Origin: Sphingomonas alba
GTDB taxonomy: Bacteria; Pseudomonadota; Alphaproteobacteria; Sphingomonadales; Sphingomonadaceae
Length of the DNA: 64,000 nucleotides
Assembly (NCBI RefSeq): GCF_023516555.1
Contig: NZ_JAMGBD010000002.1
Span: 434,001 to 498,000, forward strand
Direction of reading: 5' to 3'
Position numbers and translations under genes: made by a program. Under the pieces are notes generated by a model. The model was not told where the DNA came from, searched no databases, and saw nothing but the letters and a program-made list of their open reading frames with translations. Below, piece after piece: positions 16,401 to 25,060 of this stretch (its first letter is position 1; every line of letters starts with the position of its first letter).

Positions 16401-16827
16401 TTCCAACGCGATCACGGCGCGACGGGTCGGCGAGCTCGGCATTCCGGTTTCGATCGGCGCGCACGGCCAGCGCGAGGGCCTCGGGGCGCACTGGGACATG
16501 TGGACCTTCGTAATGGGCGGGATGACGCCGATGCAGGCGCTGCACACCGGGACGATTAACCCGGCCCGCGCGCTCGGCCTCGACAAGGATTTGGGCAGCC
16601 TCGAAGTCGGCAAGCTTGCCGACCTAGTCGTGCTCGACGACAACCCGCTCGAGAACATCCGCAATTCCGACCACATCGCCATGACGATGGCCGGCGGCAG
16701 GCTGCTCGATTCGAACCTGCGGATCATCGCCGGCGGCACCGGCGGCTTCCAGCCCTTCTGGTTTCAGCAGCAGGCCGGCGGATCCTATACGGCGACAGCG
16801 ACAATGGTGACGAAAGAAGCGGACTGA
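13495..16827 (+). CDS. Secreted TolB-like beta-propeller / amidohydrolase fusion
   Basis: 1110 residues. Signal peptide 1-20 (MRRFTLFLAASSLASLAAA), then a Pro-rich linker and repeated PD40/WD40-like blades (motifs SPDG, TPDG at regular spacing from about residue 80 to 680). A metal-dependent amidohydrolase domain follows from about residue 685 with MPGLIDAHWHG (His-x-His metal ligands), IEHS and SIGAHGQ. The C-terminus has the usual GKLADLVVLD strand. CCGGGGG precedes the ATG. Such fusions are common in sphingomonads and related Gram-negatives and are thought to hydrolyse peptides or cyclic amides in the periplasm. The substrate is unknown. Confidence 0.83.
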   Translation: MRRFTLFLAASSLASLAAAQAPTPPVAPPPPQPGAAEPMTQAKPANVPAAPQPDAAKKDAKWDVNARHGPGHDAQIDTHTGTWMSVDVSPDGKEIAFDLLGDIYAIPITGGEARPLATGNAWEMQPRYSPDGREIAFTSDRGGGDNIWTMDRNGQNLRQITKEDFRLLNQADWTPDGNYIVARKHFTSSRSLGAGEMWLYHRSGGGAGLQMTKARTKQKDTNEPAFSPDGRYLYFSDDATPGEVFEYSKDVNGQIYVIQRLDRQTGKIETFIDGPGGAIRPTPSPDGKTLAFIRRVRYKSVLMLMDIESGRITPLTNILDRDMQETWAVHGVYPGMDWTPDGKSIVFYADGGIKRIDVASKQVTDIPFHVTGTRFVEDAVRQQKDVSPNSFDVKMIRFAHASPDGRRVAYEALGQLWVRDAAGGTPRRLTNSTDFESYPTWSRDGRQIAFVSWNDDKAGRIKVVSATGGAARDVTPEPGHYLEPTFSPDGSLIAYRKTSDGYLTTALWGREPGIYVVPVKGGKPTRVTENGYQPEFGATNDRIFFTAPAAEGKRELHSVNLTGGDEVTHVVSQNAGEFALSPDEQYLGWVERYQAYVMPFVRSGRSVEISPDTKALPVSRVSADAGDWLHWSGNSRTLYWTQGPDLFAQNLNAVGGFAGGKQAVAPVYAHLGFTANADKPRGLIALTGARIITMRGGGDEVIENGTILIDGDRISAVGPTASITYPAGTRTIDVTGKTIMPGLIDAHWHGSMGSDLIIPKQNWFHAAALAYGVTTIHDPSNETKEIFAASEYQKAGKIVGPRIFSTGTILYGATTPFTVEIKTLDDALSHLRRLKASGAWSVKSYNQPRREQRQMIIEAARQLGMEVVPEGGSLFEMNMTMIADGHTTIEHSLPVQKIYDDVLQFWKGSGTAYTPTMVVTYGGPFGENYWYQHTQVWNEPILSKWVPRPLLDARSRRPVMNPPEEDNLVSNAITARRVGELGIPVSIGAHGQREGLGAHWDMWTFVMGGMTPMQALHTGTINPARALGLDKDLGSLEVGKLADLVVLDDNPLENIRNSDHIAMTMAGGRLLDSNLRIIAGGTGGFQPFWFQQQAGGSYTATATMVTKEAD

Positions 16828-16857
16828 GGCGCTCCCGGTCGGTAAACGGCCGGTTCA

Positions 16858-17601
16858 TTGAGTCTCATCAACGGGCAGCAAGCCTTGAGTTCCGGAACCT
16901 ATCGCAACGCCCCGGCCTGGGATGCGACGACGGCGACCCGCCGCGGTTCCGGGCTGGGGCTGGCGATCGCCATCAACGGGCTGATCTTCCTGGTGCTGAT
17001 GACGCTGGGGGCGGCCGAGTTTACCAAGAAGCCGGATGACGTCCTGGTCGTCGACATGGTGTCGTCGCGCTCTGCGTCGGCACCGCCGCCTCCGCAGGCC
17101 GAAAAGTCGACCGAGACGTCGAAGCCCAGGGTGCCGCCGATCAAGCCGCCGCCGATCCAGATTCCGATCGCCAAGCCGCTCGACTTCATCCCGCTCACCA
17201 AGGAGGAGTTCGCTGCCTCCGACATCCGCAACCTGGGCCACGCGCCGGGTGAGGGCCAGCAGGCGGCGGCAGACGATTCCGAGGCAATCGGCCGGGCGCC
17301 AAATGGCGAGCTGATGTACGGCGCCGAATGGTACCGCAAACCGACCGATGCCGAGCTGGACGGGTACATGCCGCCGAACGCGCCGGAAGGATATGGCCTC
17401 ATCGCCTGCAAGACTGCCCCGGACCACCGCGTCGAGGATTGCATCGAACTCGAAAATTATCCGCCCGGATCGCACCTTGCGAGCGCCGTGCGGCAAGCGG
17501 CATGGCAATTCCGGGTCCGCGCCCCGCGCAAGAACGGGCAGGAAATGATGGGCGCCTGGGTCCGGATCAAGATCGAGTATTTCCACGGGCCGGCGCGGTA
17601 G
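16858..17601 (+). CDS. TonB-family energy transducer
   Basis: 247 residues from a TTG start, with no better ATG available upstream of the membrane anchor. Layout: cytosolic N-terminus, one membrane helix (about residues 36-56, LAIAINGLIFLVLMTL), a Pro-rich periplasmic stretch (APPPPQ, PRVPPIKPPP), and a C-terminal domain with SAVRQAAWQFRVRAP like the TonB end. No ExbB or ExbD gene is nearby. It probably energises one of the TonB-dependent receptors. The start is uncertain. Confidence 0.72.
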   Translation: MSLINGQQALSSGTYRNAPAWDATTATRRGSGLGLAIAINGLIFLVLMTLGAAEFTKKPDDVLVVDMVSSRSASAPPPPQAEKSTETSKPRVPPIKPPPIQIPIAKPLDFIPLTKEEFAASDIRNLGHAPGEGQQAAADDSEAIGRAPNGELMYGAEWYRKPTDAELDGYMPPNAPEGYGLIACKTAPDHRVEDCIELENYPPGSHLASAVRQAAWQFRVRAPRKNGQEMMGAWVRIKIEYFHGPAR

Positions 17602-17648
17602 CCGCATGGTCCCCTGCAAAGCTTTCGGTTCAGCCGGTTAAGGCCAAA

Positions 17649-17664
17649 GTCAAGTTTCCTTGAC
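17649..17664. promoter_or_regulatory. Inverted repeat upstream of the bkd operon
   Basis: GTCAAG-TTTC-CTTGAC is a perfect 6-bp inverted repeat about 45 bases before the E1-alpha start, overlapping a possible -35 TTGACA (17660-17665). It could be an operator for branched-chain amino-acid catabolism. No regulator gene is adjacent. Confidence 0.35.
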
Positions 17665-17709
17665 AGTGAGATTTGCACGGTTGCGCGCACGCGACTAAGC
17701 GGGCCGGCG

Positions 17710-18972
17710 ATGGCCGATAAGCAACCTTCCCGGCGCAATGCGCCAGCGCTGGCGCTGCATGTGCCGGAGCCGCCGTTCCGTCCCGGCGACACGCCCGATT
17801 TCTCGTCGATCAAGGTGCCGCCCGCGGGCAGCGCGCCGCGCCCCGACACGGCGGTTGCTGCAAGGGAGACCCACCCGCTCGCGACCGACCTTGTTCGCGT
17901 GCTCGACGAGGATGCCAAGGCCGTCGGTCCGTGGGACCCGAAGCTCGATGCGGACACTTTGCGCAAGATCCTGAAGGACATGGTCACGGTCCGCGTGTTC
18001 GACGACCGGATGTACCGCGCCCAGCGCCAGGGCAAGACCAGCTTCTACATGAAGTGCACCGGCGAAGAGGCGATCGCAACCAGCGCCGCCGCGGCGCTCG
18101 ATTTCGAGGACATTCACTTCCCGACCTATCGCCAGCAGGGCATTCTCGTCAGCCGCGGCTATCCGCTCGTGAAGATGATGTGCCAGATCTATTCGAACCC
18201 CGGCGACCACATGAAGGGCCGCCAGCTGCCGATCATGTATTCGGACAAGAAGCACGGCTTCTTCACCATCTCCGGCAACCTCGGCACGCAGTACCCGCAG
18301 GCGGTCGGGTGGGCGATGGCGAGCGCGATCAAGGGCGACAGCCGCATCGCCATGGGCTGGGTCGGCGACGGCGCAACGGCAGAGGGCGACTTCCATTCCG
18401 CAATGACCTTCGCGGCCGTCTATAACGCGCCGGTCATCCTGGCGACGGTCAACAACCAGTGGGCCATCTCCAGCTTCAGCGGCATCGCGGGCGGCGAGCG
18501 GGCGACCTTTGCGCAGCGCGGCATCGGTTATGGCATCGCCACCCTGCGCGTCGACGGCAATGACGCGCTGGCGGTTTACGCAGCGGTGCGCTGGGCGGCC
18601 GAACGGGCACGGTCGAACAAGGGCCCGACGATGATCGAGTTCTTCACCTATCGCGCCGAGGGCCATTCGACCTCCGACGACCCGACCGGATATCGAGCAG
18701 CGGGCGAAGCGCAGAGCTGGCCGCTCGGCGACCCGATCGAGCGGCTGAAGGCGCACCTTATCGGCATCGGCGAATGGGACGAGGAGCGGCATTCCGAGAT
18801 CACCAAGAATGCCGACGCTGAAGTCCGCGCCGCGCAGAAGGAAGCCGAGAAGCTCGGCATCCTTCCCGAGCAGGGCAAGAGCGACATCGGGTCGGTGTTC
18901 GAGGACGTCTACGCCGACATGCCGTGGCACATCGCCGAGCAGCGCGACCAGGCTCTTGAGGAGCAGCGCTGA
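17710..18972 (+). CDS. bkdA1: Branched-chain 2-oxoacid dehydrogenase E1 component, alpha subunit
   Basis: 420 residues. The thiamine-diphosphate motif reads GWVGDGATAEGDFH and closes with NNQWAIS about 30 residues later (roughly residues 217-258). The phosphorylation-loop-like RAEGHSTSDDP segment near residue 315 is typical of 2-oxoisovalerate dehydrogenase E1-alpha. The long N-terminal extension (NAPALALHVPEPP) is characteristic of the bacterial form. It overlaps the next gene by 1 bp and is first of three: E1a, E1b, E2. The complex oxidises 2-oxoacids from leucine, isoleucine and valine to acyl-CoA. Confidence 0.92.
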   Translation: MADKQPSRRNAPALALHVPEPPFRPGDTPDFSSIKVPPAGSAPRPDTAVAARETHPLATDLVRVLDEDAKAVGPWDPKLDADTLRKILKDMVTVRVFDDRMYRAQRQGKTSFYMKCTGEEAIATSAAAALDFEDIHFPTYRQQGILVSRGYPLVKMMCQIYSNPGDHMKGRQLPIMYSDKKHGFFTISGNLGTQYPQAVGWAMASAIKGDSRIAMGWVGDGATAEGDFHSAMTFAAVYNAPVILATVNNQWAISSFSGIAGGERATFAQRGIGYGIATLRVDGNDALAVYAAVRWAAERARSNKGPTMIEFFTYRAEGHSTSDDPTGYRAAGEAQSWPLGDPIERLKAHLIGIGEWDEERHSEITKNADAEVRAAQKEAEKLGILPEQGKSDIGSVFEDVYADMPWHIAEQRDQALEEQR

Positions 18973-19985
18973 TGCCGGTGATGAACATGATCCAGGCGAT
19001 CAACGACGCCCACAAGGTGATGATGCGCCGCGACCCCGACATCGTCGTCTATGGTGAGGACGTCGGCTTTTTCGGCGGCGTCTTTCGCGCCACGGAAGGC
19101 TTGCAGAAGGAATTCGGCAAGCAGCGTTGCTTCGACGCGCCGATTTCCGAAGGCGGCATTGTCGGAACCGCCGTCGGCATGGCCGCCTATGGCCTGAAGC
19201 CGGTGATCGAGATCCAGTTCGCCGATTACATCTACCCGGGCTACGACCAGATCGTCAGCGAAGTCGCCAAGATGCGCTATCGCACCGCCGGCGAATGGTC
19301 GATGCCGATGGTCATCCGATCGCCTTATGGCGGCGGCATCTTCGGCGGCCAGACCCACAGCCAGTCGCCGGAAAGCCTGTTCACCCATATCGCCGGCCTG
19401 AAGGTGGTCGTGCCATCGACGCCCTATGACGCCAAGGGCCTGTTGATCGCCGCCATCGAGGATCCGGACCCGGTCATCTTCTTCGAGCCCAAGCGCATCT
19501 ACAACGGCCCGTTCGACGGGCATCACGACCGGCCGGTGACGCCCTGGGCGCGGCACAAGGCAAGCGAGGTCCCGGAAGGCCATTATACCGTGCCGCTCGG
19601 CAAGGCCGAGATCGTCCGCGAAGGCGAGGAAGTGACGATCCTCGCTTATGGCACCATGGTGCATGTCGCTTTGGCGGCCGTCGAGGACAACAAGATCGAC
19701 GCCGAGGTCATCGACCTCCGTACGCTCGTCCCGCTCGACATCGAGACGATCGAAAAGTCGGTGCAGAAGACCGGCCGCTGCCTGATCGCGCAGGAAGCGC
19801 CGCGCACATCCGGCTTTGCCTCGGAACTGGCCACGCTCGTCCAGGAACGCTGCTTCTACAATCTCGAAGCGCCGGTCGGCCGGGTCACCGGCTGGGACAC
19901 ACCTTATCCGCACGCTTACGAATGGACCTATTTCCCCGGCCCCAAGCGCATGAAGACGGCGCTCCAGAAAGTGATGGCTGACTGA
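18972..19985 (+). CDS. bkdA2: Branched-chain 2-oxoacid dehydrogenase E1 component, beta subunit
   Basis: 337 residues, typical length. N-terminal MIQAINDAHKVMMRRDPDIVVYGEDVGFFGGVFRAT region (given in part: GEDVGFFGGVFRAT) and PISEGGIVGTAVGMA are hallmark E1-beta motifs. The C-terminal domain has VIDLRTLVPLD and a final GPKRMKTALQK. Translation is coupled to E1-alpha by a one-base stop/start overlap and to E2 in the same way. Confidence 0.92.
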   Translation: MPVMNMIQAINDAHKVMMRRDPDIVVYGEDVGFFGGVFRATEGLQKEFGKQRCFDAPISEGGIVGTAVGMAAYGLKPVIEIQFADYIYPGYDQIVSEVAKMRYRTAGEWSMPMVIRSPYGGGIFGGQTHSQSPESLFTHIAGLKVVVPSTPYDAKGLLIAAIEDPDPVIFFEPKRIYNGPFDGHHDRPVTPWARHKASEVPEGHYTVPLGKAEIVREGEEVTILAYGTMVHVALAAVEDNKIDAEVIDLRTLVPLDIETIEKSVQKTGRCLIAQEAPRTSGFASELATLVQERCFYNLEAPVGRVTGWDTPYPHAYEWTYFPGPKRMKTALQKVMAD

Positions 19986-21298
19986 TGGCAACCTACCAGT
20001 TCAAGCTGCCCGACATTGGCGAAGGCATTGCCGAGGCGGAGATCGTCGCGTGGCACGTGAAGGTCGGCGATACGGTCGAGGAAGACCAGCAGCTGGCCGA
20101 CATGATGACCGACAAGGCGACGGTCGAGATGGAAAGCCCGGTCGCCGGCAAGGTGACGAAACTGGCTGGCGAAGTCGGCGACCAGATCGCCATCGGCTCC
20201 GTGCTCGTCGAGATCGAGACCGCCGGCGATGCCTCCGCCGCCGAAGCGCCCGCGCCTGACAGCCGGCGGGAAGTGCCGCTGGCCGACGGCGCCGAACGTC
20301 CGACCAAGGAGCAGAAGGAAGCCATGCCGGTCATGGCGACCGCCAAGCCGGCCCCGGCCCCTGCCCCTGAATCGGAAGTCGAAGCCGCGCCCCCACCCGC
20401 TCCACGGGTCGAACCCGAAGTCGCCGAGAAAGAGCCGAGCCACGAGAAGGTGCTCGCATCTCCCGCCGTGCGCGCCCGTGCCCGCGACCTTAACATCGAC
20501 CTCGCAGAAGTGAGGACGACCAGCGACCGCATCCGCCACGCCGACCTCGACGCCTATCTGCTCTACAATGGCGGCAGCGTTTCGAGCCGGGGCGCCGCGC
20601 CACGCGCCGACGAGACGATCAAGGTCGTCGGCCTCCGCCGCAAGATCGCCGAGAACATGCAGGAAGCGAAGCGCCGCATCCCGCACTTCGCCTTGATCGA
20701 AGAGTTCGACGTCACCGCCCTTGAAGACACACGCGCGATGATGAACCGCGACCGCGGATCCAATCCCAAACTGACGGTGCTTCCCTTCCTGATCACGGCC
20801 ATGTCGAGGGCGGTGGCCGAATGGCCCATGATCAACGCCACTTATGACGACGAGGCCAATGTCGTGACGCGCCATGGTGCGGTCCACATGGGTGTCGCCA
20901 CCCAGACGGACGGCGGCCTGATGGTGCCGGTCATCCGCAACGCGGACGGGATGACCGTCTGGCAGCTGGCTTCGGAAGTGCTGCGTCTCAGCGAGGCGGC
21001 GCGTACCGGTAAAGCCAGCCGCGAGGAACTGAGCGGGCCGACCATCACCATTTCGTCGCTCGGGCCGATGGGCGGCGTCGTTTCGACCCCGGTGATCAAT
21101 CCGCCCCAGGTTGCGACGATTGCCGTCAACAAGCTGGAAGAGAAGGTCGTGGTCGTTGCTGGCGAGATCGAGGTTCGCAAGCGCATGAATCTTTCGCTCA
21201 GCTGCGACCACCGCGTGGTCGACGGCTGGGACGCGGCGAGCTTCATGCAAGCGCTGAAGGGTTACATCGAGAACCCGCTGCGCCTGCTGTCGGCCTGA
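19985..21298 (+). CDS. bkdB: Branched-chain 2-oxoacid dehydrogenase E2 (dihydrolipoyl acyltransferase)
   Basis: 437 residues: one lipoyl domain (1-78) with the lipoyl lysine in MMTDKATVEM, a Pro/Ala-rich linker, a peripheral-subunit-binding domain (about 156-192, ASPAVRARARDLNIDL), and the catalytic acyltransferase domain with SCDHRVVDGWDAA near residue 405 (catalytic His and Asp). The E3 (lipoamide dehydrogenase) gene is not in the operon, so E3 must be shared with another complex. Confidence 0.92.
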   Translation: MATYQFKLPDIGEGIAEAEIVAWHVKVGDTVEEDQQLADMMTDKATVEMESPVAGKVTKLAGEVGDQIAIGSVLVEIETAGDASAAEAPAPDSRREVPLADGAERPTKEQKEAMPVMATAKPAPAPAPESEVEAAPPPAPRVEPEVAEKEPSHEKVLASPAVRARARDLNIDLAEVRTTSDRIRHADLDAYLLYNGGSVSSRGAAPRADETIKVVGLRRKIAENMQEAKRRIPHFALIEEFDVTALEDTRAMMNRDRGSNPKLTVLPFLITAMSRAVAEWPMINATYDDEANVVTRHGAVHMGVATQTDGGLMVPVIRNADGMTVWQLASEVLRLSEAARTGKASREELSGPTITISSLGPMGGVVSTPVINPPQVATIAVNKLEEKVVVVAGEIEVRKRMNLSLSCDHRVVDGWDAASFMQALKGYIENPLRLLSA

Positions 21299-21365
21299 TC
21301 GAACGGCCTAACGCAGATTAAAAACTCCCGCTTGCGGGACCGTCACATTCATGCGCTAATTCCCG

Positions 21366-21377
21366 CCTGAATTCAGG
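21366..21377 (+). promoter_or_regulatory. Palindrome overlapping the ribosome site of the second TonB receptor
   Basis: CCTGAATTCAGG is a perfect 12-bp palindrome whose right arm runs into the ribosome site (AGGAGGGGG, 21374-21382) before the ATG at 21391. It can form a hairpin masking the ribosome site or serve as a protein site. No partner is evident. Confidence 0.35.
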
Positions 21378-21390
21378 AGGGGGATTCATC

Positions 21391-23964
21391 ATGCATTTGC
21401 GCGCTCTCTTCGCGGCCGGCAGCCTGCTGGCGCTTGTTACCGCCACGCCGTCGCTAGCCCAGACCACCGGAGAGACCCCAGCGGCCAGCCAGCCACCGGA
21501 ACAGGCAGAGCAGCCCGCCGACGAAACGAGCGAGAATGTCATCGTCACCGCCCAGCTGCGCGAGCAGCGGCCGGTCGAAGTCCCGTTCGCGCTGACGACC
21601 TATTCGGGACGATTCCTCGACGACCTTAACATCCAGGAATTCGAGGACCTGGCGCGCTACACGCCGGGCTTCGCGGTGCAGAACCAGTCGCCGAACAATC
21701 CGGCGATCAGCATCCGCGGCATCACCGTCGATAGCGGCGCATCCTTCTTCGAACCGCGCGTGTCGATCTACCAGGATGGCGTTTCAATCGCGAAGCCGCG
21801 CGGCGCCTATGTCGAACTGTTCGACGTCGAGCGCGTCGAGATTTCGAAGGGTCCGCAGTCGACCCTCTACGGTCGCGGCGCGCTGATCGGTGCGGTCAAT
21901 ATCGTCCAGAACAAGCCGAGGCTGGGTGAAACCAGCGCGATGGTCCGCGGCGAGATGGGCAATCTCGATTATTGGCTGGGCGAGGGGATGATCAACGTGC
22001 CGCTGGGCGACAGCGCCGCACTGCGCGTCGCCGGCCGCTACAAGAAGCGCGACGGCTATGTCGACAGCCTGCTGCCCGGCGTCGACGATTTCAATTCCAT
22101 CAAGACCGGAGCCGTGCGGGGCTCGCTGAGGTTCGAGCCGTCGGACACGATCACGCTCGACCTCATCGGCAATTACCAGAAGGACAAGCCGAGCGGCACG
22201 TCATTCAAGTCCTTGCTCTACACCGCAACCGACCCGGTGACCGGCGAAGTGCTGGACGGGACCGGCATCCGTGATGGCGCAGCCCTGGCGCCGGGTGCCG
22301 GCTTCGAGGGCGGCAAGGACCTGGGCGTCGACCGCGAAGTCTGGGGTATCACCGGCCTCGCCAAGGTTGAGCTGAGTCCGGCCTTCACCCTGAACTCGAT
22401 CACCGCGTACCGCGCGTTCAACACGCTCGAAATCCTCGACATCGACGGCATTTCCCTGCCGGTCATCACCGGCGCCGAGGACTTCGACGACAAGCAGTTC
22501 AGCCAGGAATTGCGGTTGACCTGGGACAATGACGGTCCCGTCACCGCCTTTGTCGGGGCAAGCTATTTCCATGAGGAAGCCCAGCAGCGGCAGTCGGTCC
22601 AGTTTGACGAGCGATTTGCGCTGGCGAGGCTGGCGGACGCCCTGAACGGCGGCGGCTTCATCCCCGGCCGGCCGGCGTCCGACCCGGCACCGGCATCCTT
22701 GCTGAGCAATCCGGGGTTCGACGCATTGCTGTTGCAGGGCGTCGCCGCGAGCTTCGGCTACCCGCTCGACGGGGCGACCGCGCTCGGCATCGCCAACAAC
22801 CTCAAGTCCGACCATCGCGAACAGGACATCAACGAGTCGAAGACCAACGCCTTCGACATCTTCGGCGACGTGACCTGGAAGGTCTCGCCGGAGATTGAGT
22901 TGGGCGCGGGCCTCAGGTGGACGCACGACGACAAGACCACCAGCATCAGCGACAGCGTATTGAACAACCGTTCGATCCTCGGCGGCTTCCTGGGCGCCTT
23001 GTCGCTGCCGGAACCGAACCGTTCTGCGATTTTGGCAGCGCTATCCTCGCCGTTCGTGCAACTGCTCCCGGCGAGCGTGCTGCCGCTGTTCGGCGTTACC
23101 TTCCAGCCGACCGACAATAATGGCGACGCGATCGACGCGCATAACAAGGACGACGGCTTCACCTACCGCCTGTTCGGCCGCTGGTCGCCCAACGAGGACA
23201 GCAGCATCTATGCGATCTACGCGCGCGGGCGCCGGCCCGAGGTGTTGTCGGCCCTGAACCCGGCGGTGCCGTTCGGTGACCCGCGTTTCAACCTGGTCGA
23301 TGCCGAGACAGTCGACAGCTTCGAGATCGGCGCGAAGACAGCCATGTTGAACCGCAAGCTCTACCTCGACGGCGCGCTCTTCTATTACAAATACGATAAC
23401 TTCCAGACGCTCGAGCAGGTCGGCACGACCTTCGTCACAACCAATGCCGGCAAGGCGGAAAGCTATGGTTTCGAAGCACAGGTCCGTTACGACCCGAGCC
23501 GCGACCTGAGGCTATTCGCCAATTACGCCTTCAACCACGCGCGATTCAAAAGCGGGGTGCTTGACGGCAATCACTTCCGGCTGGCGCCCGAGCATACGTT
23601 CAGCGCCGGCCTGACCTGGGCCCATGATGTCGGGCCCGGCCGCATCGATTTCACCCCGGCGGTCACCTACCAGTCCAAGGTCTTCTTCGACGACAACAAC
23701 GACATATCGGCGCTGCAGCAGCCGCCGGCGACCCTGCTCCCCGACCTCATCCAGGACGAGTTTCAGGACGGCTATGCCCTGTTTAGCGCCCGTCTCGGCT
23801 ACGGCCTCCAGGGCGGGCAATACCGGGCGGAGCTGTTTGTCGAGAACGCGTTTGACAAGAAGTACATCAAGGATGCCGGCAACAGCGGCGATGCGCTCGG
23901 CCTGCCGACCTTCATCGCCGGCGAGCCGCGGACTTACGGAATCCAGCTGACGGCGAAATTCTAG
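21391..23964 (+). CDS. TonB-dependent receptor (857 aa)
   Basis: Signal peptide 1-24 (ending PSLAQ), then a TonB-box-like ENVIVTAQ, plug domain with LDDLNIQEFEDLARYTPGF and the RVEISKGPQSTLYGRGALIGAVNIV signature (given in part: VEISKGPQSTLYGRGA), and a long barrel ending in QLTAKF. The Pro/Glu-rich stretch before the plug is short. This subfamily is usually broad-substrate in sphingomonads. No substrate-specific neighbours exist apart from the downstream methyltransferase, so the ligand is unknown. Confidence 0.87.
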   Translation: MHLRALFAAGSLLALVTATPSLAQTTGETPAASQPPEQAEQPADETSENVIVTAQLREQRPVEVPFALTTYSGRFLDDLNIQEFEDLARYTPGFAVQNQSPNNPAISIRGITVDSGASFFEPRVSIYQDGVSIAKPRGAYVELFDVERVEISKGPQSTLYGRGALIGAVNIVQNKPRLGETSAMVRGEMGNLDYWLGEGMINVPLGDSAALRVAGRYKKRDGYVDSLLPGVDDFNSIKTGAVRGSLRFEPSDTITLDLIGNYQKDKPSGTSFKSLLYTATDPVTGEVLDGTGIRDGAALAPGAGFEGGKDLGVDREVWGITGLAKVELSPAFTLNSITAYRAFNTLEILDIDGISLPVITGAEDFDDKQFSQELRLTWDNDGPVTAFVGASYFHEEAQQRQSVQFDERFALARLADALNGGGFIPGRPASDPAPASLLSNPGFDALLLQGVAASFGYPLDGATALGIANNLKSDHREQDINESKTNAFDIFGDVTWKVSPEIELGAGLRWTHDDKTTSISDSVLNNRSILGGFLGALSLPEPNRSAILAALSSPFVQLLPASVLPLFGVTFQPTDNNGDAIDAHNKDDGFTYRLFGRWSPNEDSSIYAIYARGRRPEVLSALNPAVPFGDPRFNLVDAETVDSFEIGAKTAMLNRKLYLDGALFYYKYDNFQTLEQVGTTFVTTNAGKAESYGFEAQVRYDPSRDLRLFANYAFNHARFKSGVLDGNHFRLAPEHTFSAGLTWAHDVGPGRIDFTPAVTYQSKVFFDDNNDISALQQPPATLLPDLIQDEFQDGYALFSARLGYGLQGGQYRAELFVENAFDKKYIKDAGNSGDALGLPTFIAGEPRTYGIQLTAKF

Positions 23965-24004
23965 TGCTCGCCTGATCCGGCGCGCTTGTCTAAGCGCGTC
24001 GGTG

Positions 24005-24973
24005 ATGGACGAACGCAAGGCCTGGGACCTCTTCTGGAGTTACGACCGGCTGGCCTCCTTCGGGACCGGCCGGGGCGCGGGCAATTACGGCCAGGCAATC
24101 GCTTCGGGTTGGCGCGATTTCTTCGCCGCTTTGCCTGTCGGGGCGCGGGTCATGGACCTCGCCACCGGCAATGGTGCCATCGCGGTGATGGCGGTCGAGG
24201 CGGGAGACAATCTCGATGTGACGGGGGCGGACCTGGCTTCGGTGCGTCCAGCCGCATTCGTGTCCAAAGGCAAAAGTGCGCTCGCCAAAATCCGTTTCCT
24301 CAGCGACACGCCGGCCGAGGACCTGCCGCTCGACGGCGGCAGCTTCGATGCGGTCGTCAGCCAGTACGGCATCGAATATTCGGACCTTGAACGATCGGTT
24401 CCTGAGGCGGTTCGCATTCTGGCGCCCGGCGGTCGGCTGCGGTTTGCCTGCCATGCGGCTGAAGGATCGGTGGCCGCCGACACCAAGCGGGCCATCAAGG
24501 ATGCCGATTTCCTGCTCGACGAGGTCGAACTGACCAGACATGCGGCCACTTGCATCCCGGCCATCCTCAATGTCGAGCGAGGCCGCGCCAGGGGGGCTTT
24601 CGCCCAAGTCGAAGCGCAGGAGCAGTATCGGAAATTCCGCGAGGCCCTGCGGCTTGTTGCGGAGCGCGCGCGGAGTGCGGCGGACGCGGACATGCTGGCC
24701 TCCGTGCATCGTTCGCTGACCGACCTGTTCCAGCAGCGAAAGTCGCATTCCGAGAGTGAGATCGGATCGAAAGTCGACGCGCTTCGCCTTGAAGTGGAGG
24801 CGCATCGCGAACGCGAACGGGCGCTGCTGGGGGCGGCACTGTCGGCCGACGAAATGGGCGAAATGGCGGAGCGGCTCGATGCACTCGGGCTGCGCCAGAT
24901 CAAGCAAGGCGAGCAGCGCAACGGCGATGCGCTGATCGGGCACGTCATCGAGGCCGTGTCGTTCGCCGTTTAA
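24005..24973 (+). CDS. Class I SAM-dependent methyltransferase
   Basis: 322 residues. The SAM-binding motif MDLATGNGAIAVMA (about residues 50-63) is followed by the acidic strand TGADL, the LDGGSFDAVVSQYG motif and a APGGRLRF strand, the normal Rossmann methyltransferase order. The C-terminal 120 residues are helical and charged, suggesting a coiled-coil or substrate cap. The ATG at 24005 is preferred over an adjacent GTG at 24002. Substrate unknown. Confidence 0.78.
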   Translation: MDERKAWDLFWSYDRLASFGTGRGAGNYGQAIASGWRDFFAALPVGARVMDLATGNGAIAVMAVEAGDNLDVTGADLASVRPAAFVSKGKSALAKIRFLSDTPAEDLPLDGGSFDAVVSQYGIEYSDLERSVPEAVRILAPGGRLRFACHAAEGSVAADTKRAIKDADFLLDEVELTRHAATCIPAILNVERGRARGAFAQVEAQEQYRKFREALRLVAERARSAADADMLASVHRSLTDLFQQRKSHSESEIGSKVDALRLEVEAHRERERALLGAALSADEMGEMAERLDALGLRQIKQGEQRNGDALIGHVIEAVSFAV

Positions 24974-25028
24974 ATCTATTCGTTTGTCGAGGCCGCATCG
25001 TCGACCTGTAAACGGGTAATCGCTGTTC

Positions 25029-25052
25029 GGCCCGGCGCCGAAGCACCGGGCC
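25029..25052. terminator. Bidirectional hairpin between converging genes
   Basis: A perfect 7-bp stem GGCCCGG/CCGGGCC (25029-25035 with 25046-25052) with a 10-base loop lies between the methyltransferase end and the azoR end. It lacks a T-tract on both strands. Confidence 0.45.
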
Positions 25053-25060
25053 TGAAGCAT

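Noticed and set aside
14572-16545. Minus-strand 657-residue reading opposite the amidohydrolase
   Set aside because: It lies fully inside a gene with clear signature motifs and is Arg-rich without domains.
16858-17601. Alternative ATG start for TonB
   Set aside because: No in-frame ATG precedes the membrane anchor, so the TTG is retained with lower certainty.
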